This document shows, in pieces, positions 37,131-45,665 of a DNA stretch of 47,689 nucleotides. Location of the stretch: the NCBI RefSeq assembly GCF_900176275.1, contig NZ_FWXD01000028.1, positions 1 through 47,689 of the forward strand, written 5' to 3'. The notes beneath the pieces were generated by a model. That model worked only from the letters and a program-made list of their open reading frames with translations. It made no database searches and was not told the origin of the DNA. A program made the position numbers and the translations under genes. How positions within the stretch are numbered: the first letter of the stretch is position 1; every line of letters begins with the position of its first letter. The DNA comes from Andreprevotia lacus DSM 23236. GTDB taxonomy: Bacteria; Pseudomonadota; Gammaproteobacteria; Burkholderiales; Chitinibacteraceae.

Positions 37131-37269
37131 GATGACGTTCTCCCGAACCTGCCTGCAATGCCGGCAAGCGCCGGGTCGCAGATCGGTTCCAACAGCGGGC
37201 TCGTCACAAGCACCCTCGCGCCGGAAACCCGAAAGAGACGCGGAATGCATTACTGCAAAGGGTATGGCA

Positions 37270-37299
37270 AAAGCAAAAACGGGCGGAGATTCCGCCCGT
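37270..37299 (-). terminator. Terminator of the cytochrome c gene
   Basis: ACGGGCGGA (37279-37287) and TCCGCCCGT (37291-37299) form a 9-bp stem; the minus strand continues TTTTGCTTTTGCC. It lies 22 bases past the stop codon. Confidence 0.85.
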
Positions 37300-37320
37300 T
37301 CTGCCATCAATTCATCCAGG

Positions 37321-38073
37321 TTACTTGGACTGATTGATCATATACAGCGCAGCAGCCTTGAACTCTTCGTCCGAGCCTGCATAACCACCCTTGGGCGGCA
37401 TGGCGTTCAAGCCCTTGATGGCGATGGCAATGGCAGCATCTGCACCACCCTTCAGGCGCGGCGCCCAGGCGGCCTTGTCGCCCAGCTTCGGTGCGCCGGC
37501 AGCGCCGGTGCCGTGGCAAGCCTGGCAAGTGCCTTCCCAGATTTCCTTGCCCTTGGTGGCCGGGTCTACCGCGCCGCCTGCTGCCGCACCGGCAACCTTG
37601 GGTTCTTCAAACTTGGCGCCGCCTGCATTGGCCATGAAGGCCACTGCACGCTTCACTTCGTCGTCGGTCAGCTCAGGATCGCCACCCTTGGCCGGCATGG
37701 CATTGAAGCCCTTGATCGCGTGGCCCCACAGGGTTTCATAACCCTTGGCAATACGCGGGCCCCAGGCGCTGGCGTCGCCAAACTTGGGCGAACCGGCCAT
37801 GCCGGTGCCGTGACAGGAAATACAGATGGCTTCATAGACGGCCTTGCCATTGCGCGAGCCCGGAGGGCCGCCTTCCACGATCTTGACCTTGCCGACCGGC
37901 TGGATACGCGCCGCCACGGCTTCTTCGGTCATGGTGGTCTTGCCCAGATCGACACCGCTGCCCGAGCTGGCCAGCTTGGCAACCAGCACACCGAAGGCCA
38001 CCAGAGCAACGATGGAAACCAAAATCAGAATAACGACGTTCTTTGCTGCAGAAGATGCGCTGGAACCGCTCAT
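37321..38073 (-). CDS. Membrane-anchored dihaem cytochrome c (two c5-type domains)
   Basis: Periplasmic electron carrier tethered by one N-terminal transmembrane helix (about 12-34, NVVILILVSIVALVAFGVLVAKL). It has 250 residues from the ATG at 38073, which has AAGGGATGG upstream. Two class I cytochrome domains each have a haem motif, CISCH at 84-88 and CQACH at 183-187, with Met126 and Met225 in AMPAKGG/AMPPKGG as likely axial ligands. The domains are joined by an Ala/Gly-rich linker near 158-172. This resembles the neisserial cytochrome c5 that delivers electrons to terminal oxidases or denitrification enzymes. It is a single-gene transcript ending at a strong terminator. Confidence 0.9.
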   Translation of the reverse strand: MSGSSASSAAKNVVILILVSIVALVAFGVLVAKLASSGSGVDLGKTTMTEEAVAARIQPVGKVKIVEGGPPGSRNGKAVYEAICISCHGTGMAGSPKFGDASAWGPRIAKGYETLWGHAIKGFNAMPAKGGDPELTDDEVKRAVAFMANAGGAKFEEPKVAGAAAGGAVDPATKGKEIWEGTCQACHGTGAAGAPKLGDKAAWAPRLKGGADAAIAIAIKGLNAMPPKGGYAGSDEEFKAAALYMINQSK

Positions 38074-38199
38074 GCTGCCATCCCTTGTGTAATGTCTTGG
38101 AGGTGGAATAACCGGCCGGATTATACGTCTATTAATCGCCGGCCTCAAAGCAGTGCATAGACGTTGTTGGGCAAACGCGTTATCATCCGGCCCTGATTT

Positions 38200-38276
38200 G
38201 CGCTCGTAGCTCAGTTGGATAGAGTGTCAGTTTCCGAAGCTGAAGGTCACAGGTTCGATTCCTGTCGGGCGCGCCA
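38200..38276 (+). tRNA. tRNA-Arg (anticodon CCG)
   Basis: A 77-base cloverleaf. The acceptor GCGCTCG (38200-38206) pairs with CGGGCGC (38266-38272), with discriminator G and an encoded CCA at 38274-38276. The D arm is GCTC-AGTTGGATA-GAGT, the anticodon stem TCAGT/GCTGA with loop TTCCGAA gives CCG, and the T arm is ACAGG-TTCGATT-CCTGT. A TATCAT -10-like box is at 38181-38186. It marks the left border of the lodAB/Rhs accessory region. Confidence 0.96.
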
Positions 38277-38329
38277 AATACCGTCACCACGCAATCGCTG
38301 GGTGCTCTCGCACTACCCTCCCCACTGCC

Positions 38330-39460
38330 TCAAACTGTCATGGCCACAAGCGGCACTGCTTGCTGATGGTCAAGCTGCGCATCGTGTCTGCGTTGCCAGA
38401 ACGGCGCCCCGGCCCAGCGCTGCTCCTGCCCGTACCAGAAAGCCAGGTGCCGGCGATAGGCAGCCTTGATCTGCGCCAGCTCCGCGCCATAGCCGACCCA
38501 GGCATCGGCATCTCCGGCCAGCGTGCGATCACCGGCCTCGGCAGCCAGCAGCCCTGTATACAGCGCGTTGAACAAACCCTGTGACGACAACGGGTCAAAG
38601 CTCAGCGCCGCATCCCCCACAGCAAACCAGCCCGGCCCGGCTGATGCGGTCGAGCAAGCAGAGTGCGCGGCGGTGCGTTGCATGGCCGTATCGGCCCTGA
38701 AGCCTGCCCGCGCCAGCCTGGGCCCCAAACCCGGCAGGGCGCTGGCGGTGCGTAGCAACCATTGCGTATCGCGCATGGCACGCGCAGCGGGTAAATCAGC
38801 ATCGGTATGAAACGCCAGCACGCGACGGCGGCCGGGCAGTGCTGCGCTATACCACCAGCCACTTTCGGCCGATTCGATGTACGACAGGCCATCATCTGCC
38901 GGCCCCTGATCGTTGCCATACAACCACCCGCAAATCAGCTTGTCCTGCCGCAGCCGGCGCGCACCCAGAGCCGTGGACAGCCGTGCGTTGCGCCCGCCCG
39001 CGTCAATCAACACCCGCGCATGCAGCGGGCAGATGCCGGATGGCGTATGCAACAGTAACTGCCAACCGTCGGCCACCGGCTTGATGTCCACCGCAGTGGT
39101 ATTGCGCAGCAGCGCGGCACCCCGCGCCACCGCGCTGGCCTGCAGCCAGGTTTCGAAGCGGGCGCGATCCAGATGCCAGCCCGGCCCATCCGGATCACGC
39201 AAAAAGTCCTGCTCGGCTTCCTGCCCGCCCCAGCGCGAACGGTTGCCGTGGCAAGGCGCGTGGCCCTGCCGCAGAAACTCGTCCCACAGGCCCATATCGA
39301 CCAACAGGCGGCGCGCAGCCGGTGGCAGCGACTCACCGATGCGCTGCACCGGTGCCGCCAATCGGTCAATCAGCAGCACCCGGTGCCGGGCAGCCAGGTT
39401 GAGGGCCGCCGTGGCCCCTGCTGGCCCGGCACCGACAATCAGGACATCAGTACGCAGCAT
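38330..39460 (-). CDS. lodB: FAD-dependent oxidoreductase, LodB-like
   Basis: 376 residues of the flavin monooxygenase/tryptophan-halogenase-like fold. The N-terminal FAD motif is VLIVGAGPAGATAALNLA; downstream blocks are IGESLPPAARRLL, VLIDAGGRNARLS and the second FAD motif WFAVGDAALSFDPLSSQGLFNALYTG. It begins 2 bases after the lodA stop, so the two are translationally coupled. In the LodA/LodB and GoxA/GoxB systems the flavoprotein is needed to form the cysteine tryptophylquinone cofactor of its partner, and that role is inferred here. A terminator was not recognised; the tRNA-Arg gene lies just beyond, on the opposite strand. Confidence 0.87.
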   Translation of the reverse strand: MLRTDVLIVGAGPAGATAALNLAARHRVLLIDRLAAPVQRIGESLPPAARRLLVDMGLWDEFLRQGHAPCHGNRSRWGGQEAEQDFLRDPDGPGWHLDRARFETWLQASAVARGAALLRNTTAVDIKPVADGWQLLLHTPSGICPLHARVLIDAGGRNARLSTALGARRLRQDKLICGWLYGNDQGPADDGLSYIESAESGWWYSAALPGRRRVLAFHTDADLPAARAMRDTQWLLRTASALPGLGPRLARAGFRADTAMQRTAAHSACSTASAGPGWFAVGDAALSFDPLSSQGLFNALYTGLLAAEAGDRTLAGDADAWVGYGAELAQIKAAYRRHLAFWYGQEQRWAGAPFWQRRHDAQLDHQQAVPLVAMTV

Positions 39461-39462
39461 GC

Positions 39463-41352
39463 TTAGCGCAAGCGACGCGGGCCGAGGTGGTGCACCTTCT
39501 CCACCGTGGACAAATCAACGTCCTCGAATTCCTCGTCCACCGTGCCGGCCGCTGCAGCGGCAAACAGACGCTCGCCGTGCTGCTGCGGCAGTTGTTCGAC
39601 CTGCAAGGTGGCCGGGAAGCCCGCGCTATCACGCGGCCCGTCGCGCACTTCGACCACGCCCACCTGGGCGATGTCCTTGATCATGTTGTTGATCTGCTGT
39701 TCATAGCTGATGTTGCCCAGTGGACGGATCCACGATGCGCGCTTGGCAAAGGCGCTCAGGCGGTCGTCCAGCGGCAGGCTCTCGTTCATCACCACGGCAT
39801 AGGCTTGCTGGCTCATCACCTGGTTGGGCACGCGGGCCGGCCAGAAGGTGGGCAGATACGGGTCATAACTCTTCTGGTAACCCGAGCGGCAGCTGGCGGT
39901 ATCAGTCTGCCACGGCACCGCCATCCAGCGCGTGATGCCGCCGGCAATCTGCGGGCCGCACGGGCCGCTGATATTGTCGGGCGTGAGCACCGCGCCATAG
40001 TCCGGCTCGATCCAGCCCTTGGGCTGATGTGCCAAGCGGTATGGCGCCATATACATGGTGTCCTGCCGCATCGGCCAGGTCATTTCGCAACCGGGGTGGA
40101 AGGCATCGGCCAAGCAGAATTCCATTGCTGCCTGATTGAGCGTATCCGGCTGCGCGGCCAGCGGCACGTCATCGATACGCTGCGGCGGCACGGCGGTCGG
40201 GTCATAGTCGGCAATGAAGTCACCGGCAGCCCATTGTTTGAGGAAGCGCAGTTGCAAGGGTGCAAGTTCGACGTTCTGGCGCGGCGTATCGGCTGCCGGC
40301 ACGGCCATGGCATCGCCATACAGCCACGGCCACGGCGACGGTGCCCAGGCATCACGATCAAACTGGCGGAACTGGTTATACAGCGTAAGCCGCCACTCTT
40401 TCAGGCTGTCCGATGGATTGGCCAGCTTCTTCATCCATTCCGGCTGGCTGAACGGCGTACTGCCGCCCCAGCCAAACGCAGCAGCAAAGCCGGCATTCAC
40501 CCATTGCAGATGCGACAGGCGCTCGAAAATCGGCCGGATATCATTCTGGAACGACGGTTTCTCCGGCGCAGTCAGCGTGCCGTTGCTGACGAACAGATCG
40601 CGCATCAAATCCCACATGGTGCGCACCGACTTCTGCTGCGGCGCATAGTTGGGCGGCGCCACCACCACCCAGGCCGGGTCGACCGTCAGTTCCTGGCCGT
40701 TGTACTGTACCGTCGCCGTCACCGGGCCGTCGGCCACGTCGTCATGCCAGCCCTCGTTGTTGGCAAAAGTGATCGCGCGTGCGCCATTCCACGACGCCGC
40801 CTTGCCATGCCCGCCCAGCACGAACAAGCGCCCTTGCGCATCGGTGCGTAGCTCGCCCAGATACACCTCCTTGCCCATGAAACGGCCGGAGGCAAACTGA
40901 TACCCCTCACCACGCTGATCGCTGCCGCTGATACGCCGCTCACCCGGCGCAATGCTCAGCACCGAGCGATCGGCCACCGCCATATTGCGCAGGAAGGATG
41001 GCTGCGCCGTGGCTGCCTCGGGGATATCCAATGCAATCTGGAACTGATACCAAGCCGCCTTGGTATTGGCCAAGGTCACCCCCCATTCGATCTGCGCATC
41101 GGCCGCAGTCAGCTCCTGCACCACCTCGCCAGCTGCATTGAAGCCGTAGATGCGAAAGCGTGCAGCCTCGCGCTTCAGCGCACCCTGCTCATCGCGGTAG
41201 AAGCCAGGCTCGGCCGGCGCCGGATCGGGCACCTCGGGGCCGAAATAGAATGCATCCGGGCTATTACCCACGCGGGCAATGCCGATGGCCGGATAAATGC
41301 CGGCCTTGACGATAGTGGTATCTAACGGCTGAGTCTGGGTATTGGTAGACAT
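39463..41352 (-). CDS. lodA: LodA/GoxA-family amino-acid oxidase (cysteine tryptophylquinone protein)
   Basis: 629 residues from the ATG at 41352; an in-frame start 14 codons upstream lacks support. The protein matches the LodA family of CTQ-dependent oxidases (lysine epsilon-oxidase, glycine oxidase), which deaminate amino acids and release hydrogen peroxide. N-terminal YPAIGIARVGNSPDAFYFGPE is a family marker. The conserved region PWQTDTASCRSGY to TFWPARVPNQV contains Asp484, Cys488 and Trp504, the probable cofactor-forming Cys and Trp with the assisting Asp four residues upstream of the Cys. FHPGCEMTWPMR at 418-429 is also conserved. No classical signal peptide is seen, as in other members. 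Substrate specificity cannot be read from the sequence. lodB follows directly. Confidence 0.88.
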   Translation of the reverse strand: MSTNTQTQPLDTTIVKAGIYPAIGIARVGNSPDAFYFGPEVPDPAPAEPGFYRDEQGALKREAARFRIYGFNAAGEVVQELTAADAQIEWGVTLANTKAAWYQFQIALDIPEAATAQPSFLRNMAVADRSVLSIAPGERRISGSDQRGEGYQFASGRFMGKEVYLGELRTDAQGRLFVLGGHGKAASWNGARAITFANNEGWHDDVADGPVTATVQYNGQELTVDPAWVVVAPPNYAPQQKSVRTMWDLMRDLFVSNGTLTAPEKPSFQNDIRPIFERLSHLQWVNAGFAAAFGWGGSTPFSQPEWMKKLANPSDSLKEWRLTLYNQFRQFDRDAWAPSPWPWLYGDAMAVPAADTPRQNVELAPLQLRFLKQWAAGDFIADYDPTAVPPQRIDDVPLAAQPDTLNQAAMEFCLADAFHPGCEMTWPMRQDTMYMAPYRLAHQPKGWIEPDYGAVLTPDNISGPCGPQIAGGITRWMAVPWQTDTASCRSGYQKSYDPYLPTFWPARVPNQVMSQQAYAVVMNESLPLDDRLSAFAKRASWIRPLGNISYEQQINNMIKDIAQVGVVEVRDGPRDSAGFPATLQVEQLPQQHGERLFAAAAAGTVDEEFEDVDLSTVEKVHHLGPRRLR

Positions 41353-41526
41353 GCAAGCGCTTCTCTTGGTGGGAGTGTAGGCGCTACCGACCATCAGCCA
41401 CCTGCGCTCAACACAATCTCGATGTGCTGCCGCTGCGGGGACGTTGCCAAGCTGGGCCAGTAGCGTGAGTTACCGGGGCGATGCTGAATTTTTGCTTATC
41501 AAAGTCTGTCGCCACGCAGCATGTTA

Positions 41527-41554
41527 TTTCTAGATAAAGGCGCGGTGATGTCAA
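41527..41554 (-). promoter_or_regulatory. Putative promoter of lodAB
   Basis: On the minus strand, TTGACA (41554-41549), a perfect -35 hexamer, is followed after 16 bases by TAGAAA (41532-41527). The transcript would start near 41520 and have a leader of about 165 bases. The rest of 41353-41526 shows no gene. Confidence 0.45.
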
Positions 41555-41776
41555 GCAATGGGCAACACACCCGTTGCACCCAAAACAAAAACCTGCAGCT
41601 GATTTTAGCCTTCATCGGTGCACATGCTCTCGACCCATCGCGGGTTGGCGTTGAACGGGCTGACGGTGCGGCTGTAGAGGCGTCGCCCGAGCGGGTCGTA
41701 GGCGAACTGGGTGAGGACCTGGTCACTGCGTACGCTGGTGAGGCGGTTGTAGTGGTCCCATTCGTAGCCAGAGCCA

Positions 41777-41876
41777 CTCACAAAGCCCTGCTGGCGGCGT
41801 TACGCTCACTGGCCGTACGGATGTACTGTCTGCGTTTCGCGTGCCTTGCCAGCACCGCTACGCTGGGTTTTGTAAG
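41777..41876 (-). mobile_element. Candidate 100-bp palindromic MITE-like element inside the Rhs fragment
   Basis: The ends are imperfect inverted repeats, CTCACAAAGCCC (41777-41788) and GGGTTTTGTAAG (41865-41876), matching at 10 of 12 positions. The centre contains GTAC-GGAT-GTAC (41815-41826), so the strand can fold into a partial hairpin. It is absent from the homologous Rhs copy, where the same flanks (CATTCGTAG and GGCCGTTGCTGATG) are separated by only 10 bases. A few extra bases on both sides also differ, so target-site duplication is not clear. There is no transposase and no coding capacity. Strand is arbitrary. Confidence 0.5.
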
Positions 41877-41892
41877 CAGCTCCACGTGCTTT

Positions 41893-42195
41893 GGCCGTTG
41901 CTGATGCGGGTGCTGAGGTTGCCACGGTTGTCGTAGTGGTAATGCACGCCGGCATAGTCACGCAGCAGTTTGTCGAGCAGTTTGCTGCCGCCGGTCATGC
42001 GGCTGGTGAATTGGCTGGTGTCTTGCTGGAAGCTGCGTGTGTCTTGCGTTTTGGCGTCGAGCAGGTTGCCGGCCGGGTCGAAGGCGAAGCTTTCCTTGCC
42101 GAGTGCACTGTTGGCTTCGAGCAGGCGGCCGACCGGGTCGTAGCGGTAGCTGAGGCTGCCGCGGCGGCTGTCGGCGATGCCGGTGAGCTGGCCGG
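41893..42195. repeat. Rhs core repeat, copy 1 (pairs with 46187-46489)
   Basis: A 303-base segment of Rhs core is repeated in direct orientation at 46187-46489 with about 95% identity and no length difference. The similarity stops abruptly at GAGCTGGCCGG, the left end of the second fragment. Confidence 0.85.
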
Positions 42196-43672
42196 CCTGG
42201 TCGTATTGGTAGAGACGTTGTACCAGCGGGCCGCTGCGGGTCTGGCTGGCGGCTTCGGTATGGGCGAGCAGCTGGGCCTTGAGGCGGCCGGCCGGGTCGT
42301 ATTGCTGGGTGTGGACCAGCTGGCTGCCGAGCTGGCGCTTGATTTCGCGGTGCAGGTCGTCGCGTTCGAAGCCAAGTTGTTCTTGCTGGTCGAGCAGCAG
42401 GCCGTGGATGTGGCCGCTGCCGTAGGTGAGCCAGTCGAGGCGGTGGCCGTCCGGGCGCACGGTGGCGATGCGGTTGCCGAGCGGGTCGTATTCATGTTGC
42501 CAGACGGCACTGACGCTTTGACCATTGAGGATGTAGTGCTGGTGTTCGGTGGTCAGGTTGCCGGTTTCGTCGTAGAACCATTGCAGCTTGCTGGCGGCGT
42601 TGTCGGCGTAGATGAGCTGGCCCTTGGCGCTGTAGGCAAAGCCTTCGCGCTGGGCGTTGCGCGGTACGCCTTCGCTGTCGAGTTCGGTGAGCGGGCCGGC
42701 GGCACGTTCAGTGAGGCGGCCCATGGCGTCGAACTGCAGGCTGGTGCGGATGCCGTTGTCGTCGATGTGGGCGAGGACGCCGCTGCCTTCGTCGTAGTGG
42801 TATTGGGTGCGGCGGTTGTCGAAGCCGGTTTCATCCAGCAGGCGGCCGACCGGGTCGTAGTTGAAGCGCCACTGGCTGCCGTTTTCGTTGGTGAGGCCGA
42901 CCAGGCGGCCGAGGGCATCCCAGGCGTAGCCGAGGCGCTGGCCGGCGGCGTCGATGCGCTGGTTGACGAGGCCAGCCAGCGTGTAGCTGTAGCGGGTGGT
43001 CTGGCCGAGCGGGTCGGTGTGGTTGAGCAGACGGCCTTCGGCGTCGTACTCGAAACGGCTTTGCGCGCCATCAGGGTGGGTGATGGCGGCGAGCTGGCCG
43101 TTGGCGTAGTGGTATTGGGTGGTTTCGCCGGCGGCGTTGACGTCTTTGCTCAAGCGGCCGCGTTCGTCGTACTGCCAGCTGCTGGTCTTGCCCGAGCAAT
43201 CGGTGTAGCTGGCCAGTTGGCCCTGCGCGGTGTAGGACAGCAGCTTGCTGCCGCCCTTGGCGTCGGTGATTTCCACCGGCTGGCCGTAGGCGTTGTACTG
43301 GTAGGCGGTCTTGTGGCCGAGCGGGTCGGTTTCTTCAGTGACGTTGCCTTGTTCGTCGTAGGCACGCAGCCAGTGGTTGCCTTCCGGATCGCGGATGCCG
43401 GTGAGGTTGTCGTCGTCGTCCCAGGCGAAGTGGACGGTGGTGCCATCTGGGCGGGTGTGCTGCAGCAAGTTGCTGCGCTCGTCATAGCGATAGAAATCGC
43501 TGTTGCCGTCCGGGTGCAGGTGCTGCACCACGTTCTTGTTGTTGTCTCGGTACAGCCATTCTTCGCCGCCATCCGGATGGACGATGCGATAGGTGTAGCC
43601 GAGGATGTCGTAGTAGTGCTGGGTCTGCTTGCCAAGGGCATCGGTCACCGTGGTCAGGCGGATGTTCGTCAT

Positions 43673-44030
43673 GCTCAAAGAAAGGGAGCACCGCACCGAT
43701 GTGCTGCTCTCTCTCGTACTGATCGGCAAAGAAGTACCCCGTGTCGAGTGCTGCCATCCGGTATTGCCCTTCAGTGCACCACACCCGAGGGGCTACATGA
43801 CCATTCAGCAACCTCATGACGCGATCATGTTGCCCCAATCCCAGTACCCGCACCGGAATGCAAACCTCGTCGCGCCCATGGCCAGCCCCTGCCAAGAGTT
43901 GGCGAGCTGCGATCAGCAGGTCTTCTCTGGCGTGTTCCGGCAGCCTGGCCAGCGCACGTTGGCGCAACAGCTTGCCTGTATGCGTGTCATGAAACAGCGC
44001 AACCTGCTTCAAGAAAGGTGAACGATCCAT
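43673..44030 (-). pseudogene. Unrecognised ORF, apparently fused to or truncated by the Rhs fragment
   Basis: An ATG at 44030, 15 bases after the H-NS-like stop, opens a frame of about 120 residues (MDRSPFLKQVALFHDTHTGKLLRQ to FADQYEREQHIGAVLPFFEHDEH). It then runs into the Rhs fragment in a different frame and stays open to 43482. The Rhs frame itself begins around 43672, so the original 3' end of this gene is probably missing. The composition is intermediate (about 57% GC). I do not recognise a family. It could be a remnant of an Rhs-associated adaptor or immunity gene, but there is no direct evidence. No clear ribosome-binding site is visible. Confidence 0.35.
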
Positions 44031-44045
44031 GTGGCTGGTCGAAGG

Positions 44046-44369
44046 TCAGATTTTGAGATCAGCTAACTGGCCACCGCCGGCCAGGAAATCGACAACCCAC
44101 TGCGGCTTTCGGCCATGGCCTGTCCACGTCTGGTTGCCGTTTTGCGGGTTGTGATAGCGAGGAATGCCCTTGGGCTTGGCTTTGGGGGTGGCGGGTTTTT
44201 CAGGCTCACCGAGCAGCTCGCGCAAGGAGAAGCCTTTCTCGGAAGCCAGGATTTTGAGCTCATCCAGCAAGGCCAGGCAGCCTTGCTGGCGGCGTGCCGC
44301 AATCTCAGCACTGACCTCATTCTGCAATCGTTCGAGTTCATCCAGAGCGAGATGAATCAGATTCCTCAC
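44046..44369 (-). CDS. H-NS family nucleoid protein
   Basis: 107 residues with an N-terminal coiled-coil (MRNLIHLALDELERLQNEVSAEIAARRQQ), a basic Pro/Lys linker (EKPATPKAKPKG), and the C-terminal DNA-binding motif YHNPQNGNQTWTGHGRKPQWVVDFL. The motif matches the TWTGRGRKPxW consensus except for His in place of the first Arg. Such proteins bind AT-rich DNA and silence horizontally acquired genes. It lies inside the Rhs locus, 50 bases downstream of an AT-rich immunity gene on the same strand, and may be a local silencer of the toxin modules. Whether it is the genome's main H-NS or an accessory copy cannot be told here. Confidence 0.88.
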   Translation of the reverse strand: MRNLIHLALDELERLQNEVSAEIAARRQQGCLALLDELKILASEKGFSLRELLGEPEKPATPKAKPKGIPRYHNPQNGNQTWTGHGRKPQWVVDFLAGGGQLADLKI

Positions 44370-44419
44370 GGTGCAGCCCCAAAATATTTATTTAGCACCA
44401 AATTTGGACGCGATATTAA

Positions 44420-45052
44420 CTATATTCGACGAAGTGTTGGCCAGACAACATCCTCCAATCGAATAAATTCGACACCTTTAAAATCCATGTCTTTTGCCAG
44501 CAAATAAAAGTCCTCCGAGCAAAAAATGGTATCGTTTGCAGGATCAATACCTTTAATGCAAAAAATAGTATCGGAAAATTTTGGACTAATTGCAAGCTTC
44601 TTAATTCTTTTTGTGGACGAGCCAGCTTTAACCAAAAATTGGGATAGGTCAGAATCCTCAGCTATCGATACGTCGTGTCTGGGAAATTTAGCTGCAAAGT
44701 ATTGACGCTCTGCAATATCCTTTCCTACTCTTGACTTCACATCAACTCTTTGAAAATCCAACAAGCTACCGCCTGCCCTTTGAATGCAAGCCAGAAAATC
44801 CTCGCTTATCAAATGATAGGCAAAGCTGTCACTTCTTACCGCAAAGTTGTATAGCTTATCACTTGTTATGAAACAAAGTCCTTCTGGGAATTTTTCGACT
44901 TCCCCAAATCGGCCATACGGATTTGCATACCAAGGGTACGTACCATAGCTAAATTTCTTTGCGTCCAAGAAAAAGCGTGGATGTAACTCACCCTGCAACA
45001 TACCAAGCGGGCATCCACGATCTTCTCTTTGTTCCAATGCGTAATAATTCAT
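44420..45052 (-). CDS. Probable immunity protein for the AHH nuclease (Imm43/DUF1629-like)
   Basis: 210 residues, starting one base after the stop of the AHH-tipped Rhs C-terminus, the usual place for a cognate immunity gene. It is AT-rich (about 40% GC) against the roughly 60% Rhs core. The N-terminus MNYYALEQREDRGCPLGMLQ and the C-terminal pattern DTIFCIKGIDPANDTIFCSEDFYLLAKDMDFKGVEFIRLEDVVW resemble the Imm43/DUF1629 type, in which a strand-rich C-terminal half ends with a GVEF-like motif. The family assignment is tentative. No signal peptide is present, consistent with cytoplasmic neutralisation of a nuclease. Confidence 0.6.
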   Translation of the reverse strand: MNYYALEQREDRGCPLGMLQGELHPRFFLDAKKFSYGTYPWYANPYGRFGEVEKFPEGLCFITSDKLYNFAVRSDSFAYHLISEDFLACIQRAGGSLLDFQRVDVKSRVGKDIAERQYFAAKFPRHDVSIAEDSDLSQFLVKAGSSTKRIKKLAISPKFSDTIFCIKGIDPANDTIFCSEDFYLLAKDMDFKGVEFIRLEDVVWPTLRRI

Positions 45053-45518
45053 ATCAACTAACTCGCCGAGCCTTTCCCATCGCAGAGGGAATAATTAGTC
45101 CAACACGCAACCTGCCTTGCAAGTCGCCTATTTTCGTCTTTGCTTCCACTGCCGATATGGCGCCTGAATTGTAGTCGTTTTCTATTCTCTGAACTTGGCT
45201 ATTAACCATTGGGCTATAATATTTACCATGGGAGCCGCAATGATAAAATTTCCTCTTCATTGCAATCGCCTTTTTTTCCGAGTCCGGCATTAGCACGCCA
45301 TTTGCAGCTAGATCCCTCTGGCCACCCATGCCAATATTGTTAAAGAATACTTCGTGCTTTCCCCATACTTCTTCCGGAATCAAATGATGGGCTTGCATAT
45401 TGTCGCCCGTAACACCACCTAAATTTCCATTTAGTTTCGTACTGCAAAGACCAAGCGGATCAACTGATTCAGTTGGATTCTGACCATACACATGCAGGTT
45501 CAGCCCCCCCGCAAGTTT

Positions 45519-45665
45519 GATCGGATCCTTGCTCACAAACCGCCCGATCACCGGATCATAGTACCGATGGCGGTTGTAGTGCAGCCCCGTCTCGTGGTCG
45601 TAGTACTGACCCTGGAAACGGAACGGGTTGTGGATGCCGGCCTTCTTCGCCGCATCGCTGATCAC
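45519..45665. repeat. Rhs core-end direct repeat, copy 1 (pairs with 47543-47689)
   Basis: 147 bases encoding [19 protein letters not shown] to FVSKDPI are repeated at 47543-47689 with one mismatch noticed. The second copy reaches the window edge, so the true repeat is longer. It lies just upstream of the variable tips and is a natural site for tip exchange by homologous recombination. Confidence 0.9.

Larger units (their letters stand above)
41605..43672 (-). pseudogene. Rhs/YD-repeat core fragment, truncated at both ends and interrupted
   Basis: The frame from 43672 (MTNIRLTTVTDALGKQTQHYYD) to a stop at 41858 encodes a run of YD repeats (for example GRLLDETGFDNRRTQYHYD and GNLLDAKTQDTRSFQQD) typical of the shell-forming Rhs core. 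The N-terminal PAAR and Rhs leader are missing. After SNGQSTW the frame enters a 100-bp foreign element and stops. Beyond it, Rhs sequence resumes (YEWDHYNRLTSVRSDQVLTQFAYDPLGRRLY) in another frame and ends at 41605 with a short unrelated tip before the DPxGL delimiter region is reached. Compared with the second Rhs copy at 46187-46489, the shared 303-base segment differs at only about 5% of positions. It is a silent reservoir of core sequence rather than a working toxin. Confidence 0.8.

Noticed and set aside
37131-37269. Possible guanidine riboswitch in the leader of the sugE/Gdx gene
   Set aside because: The leader has GGGTTTCCGG and some hairpins, but I could not line up the conserved blocks of ykkC, mini-ykkC or ykkC-III RNAs. 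A covariance-model search would decide.
41891-43819. Plus-strand Val/Ala-rich frame of about 640 codons opposite the Rhs fragment
   Set aside because: The minus strand shows clear YD repeats; the plus frame is a codon-bias shadow with AVADAGE-type repeats.
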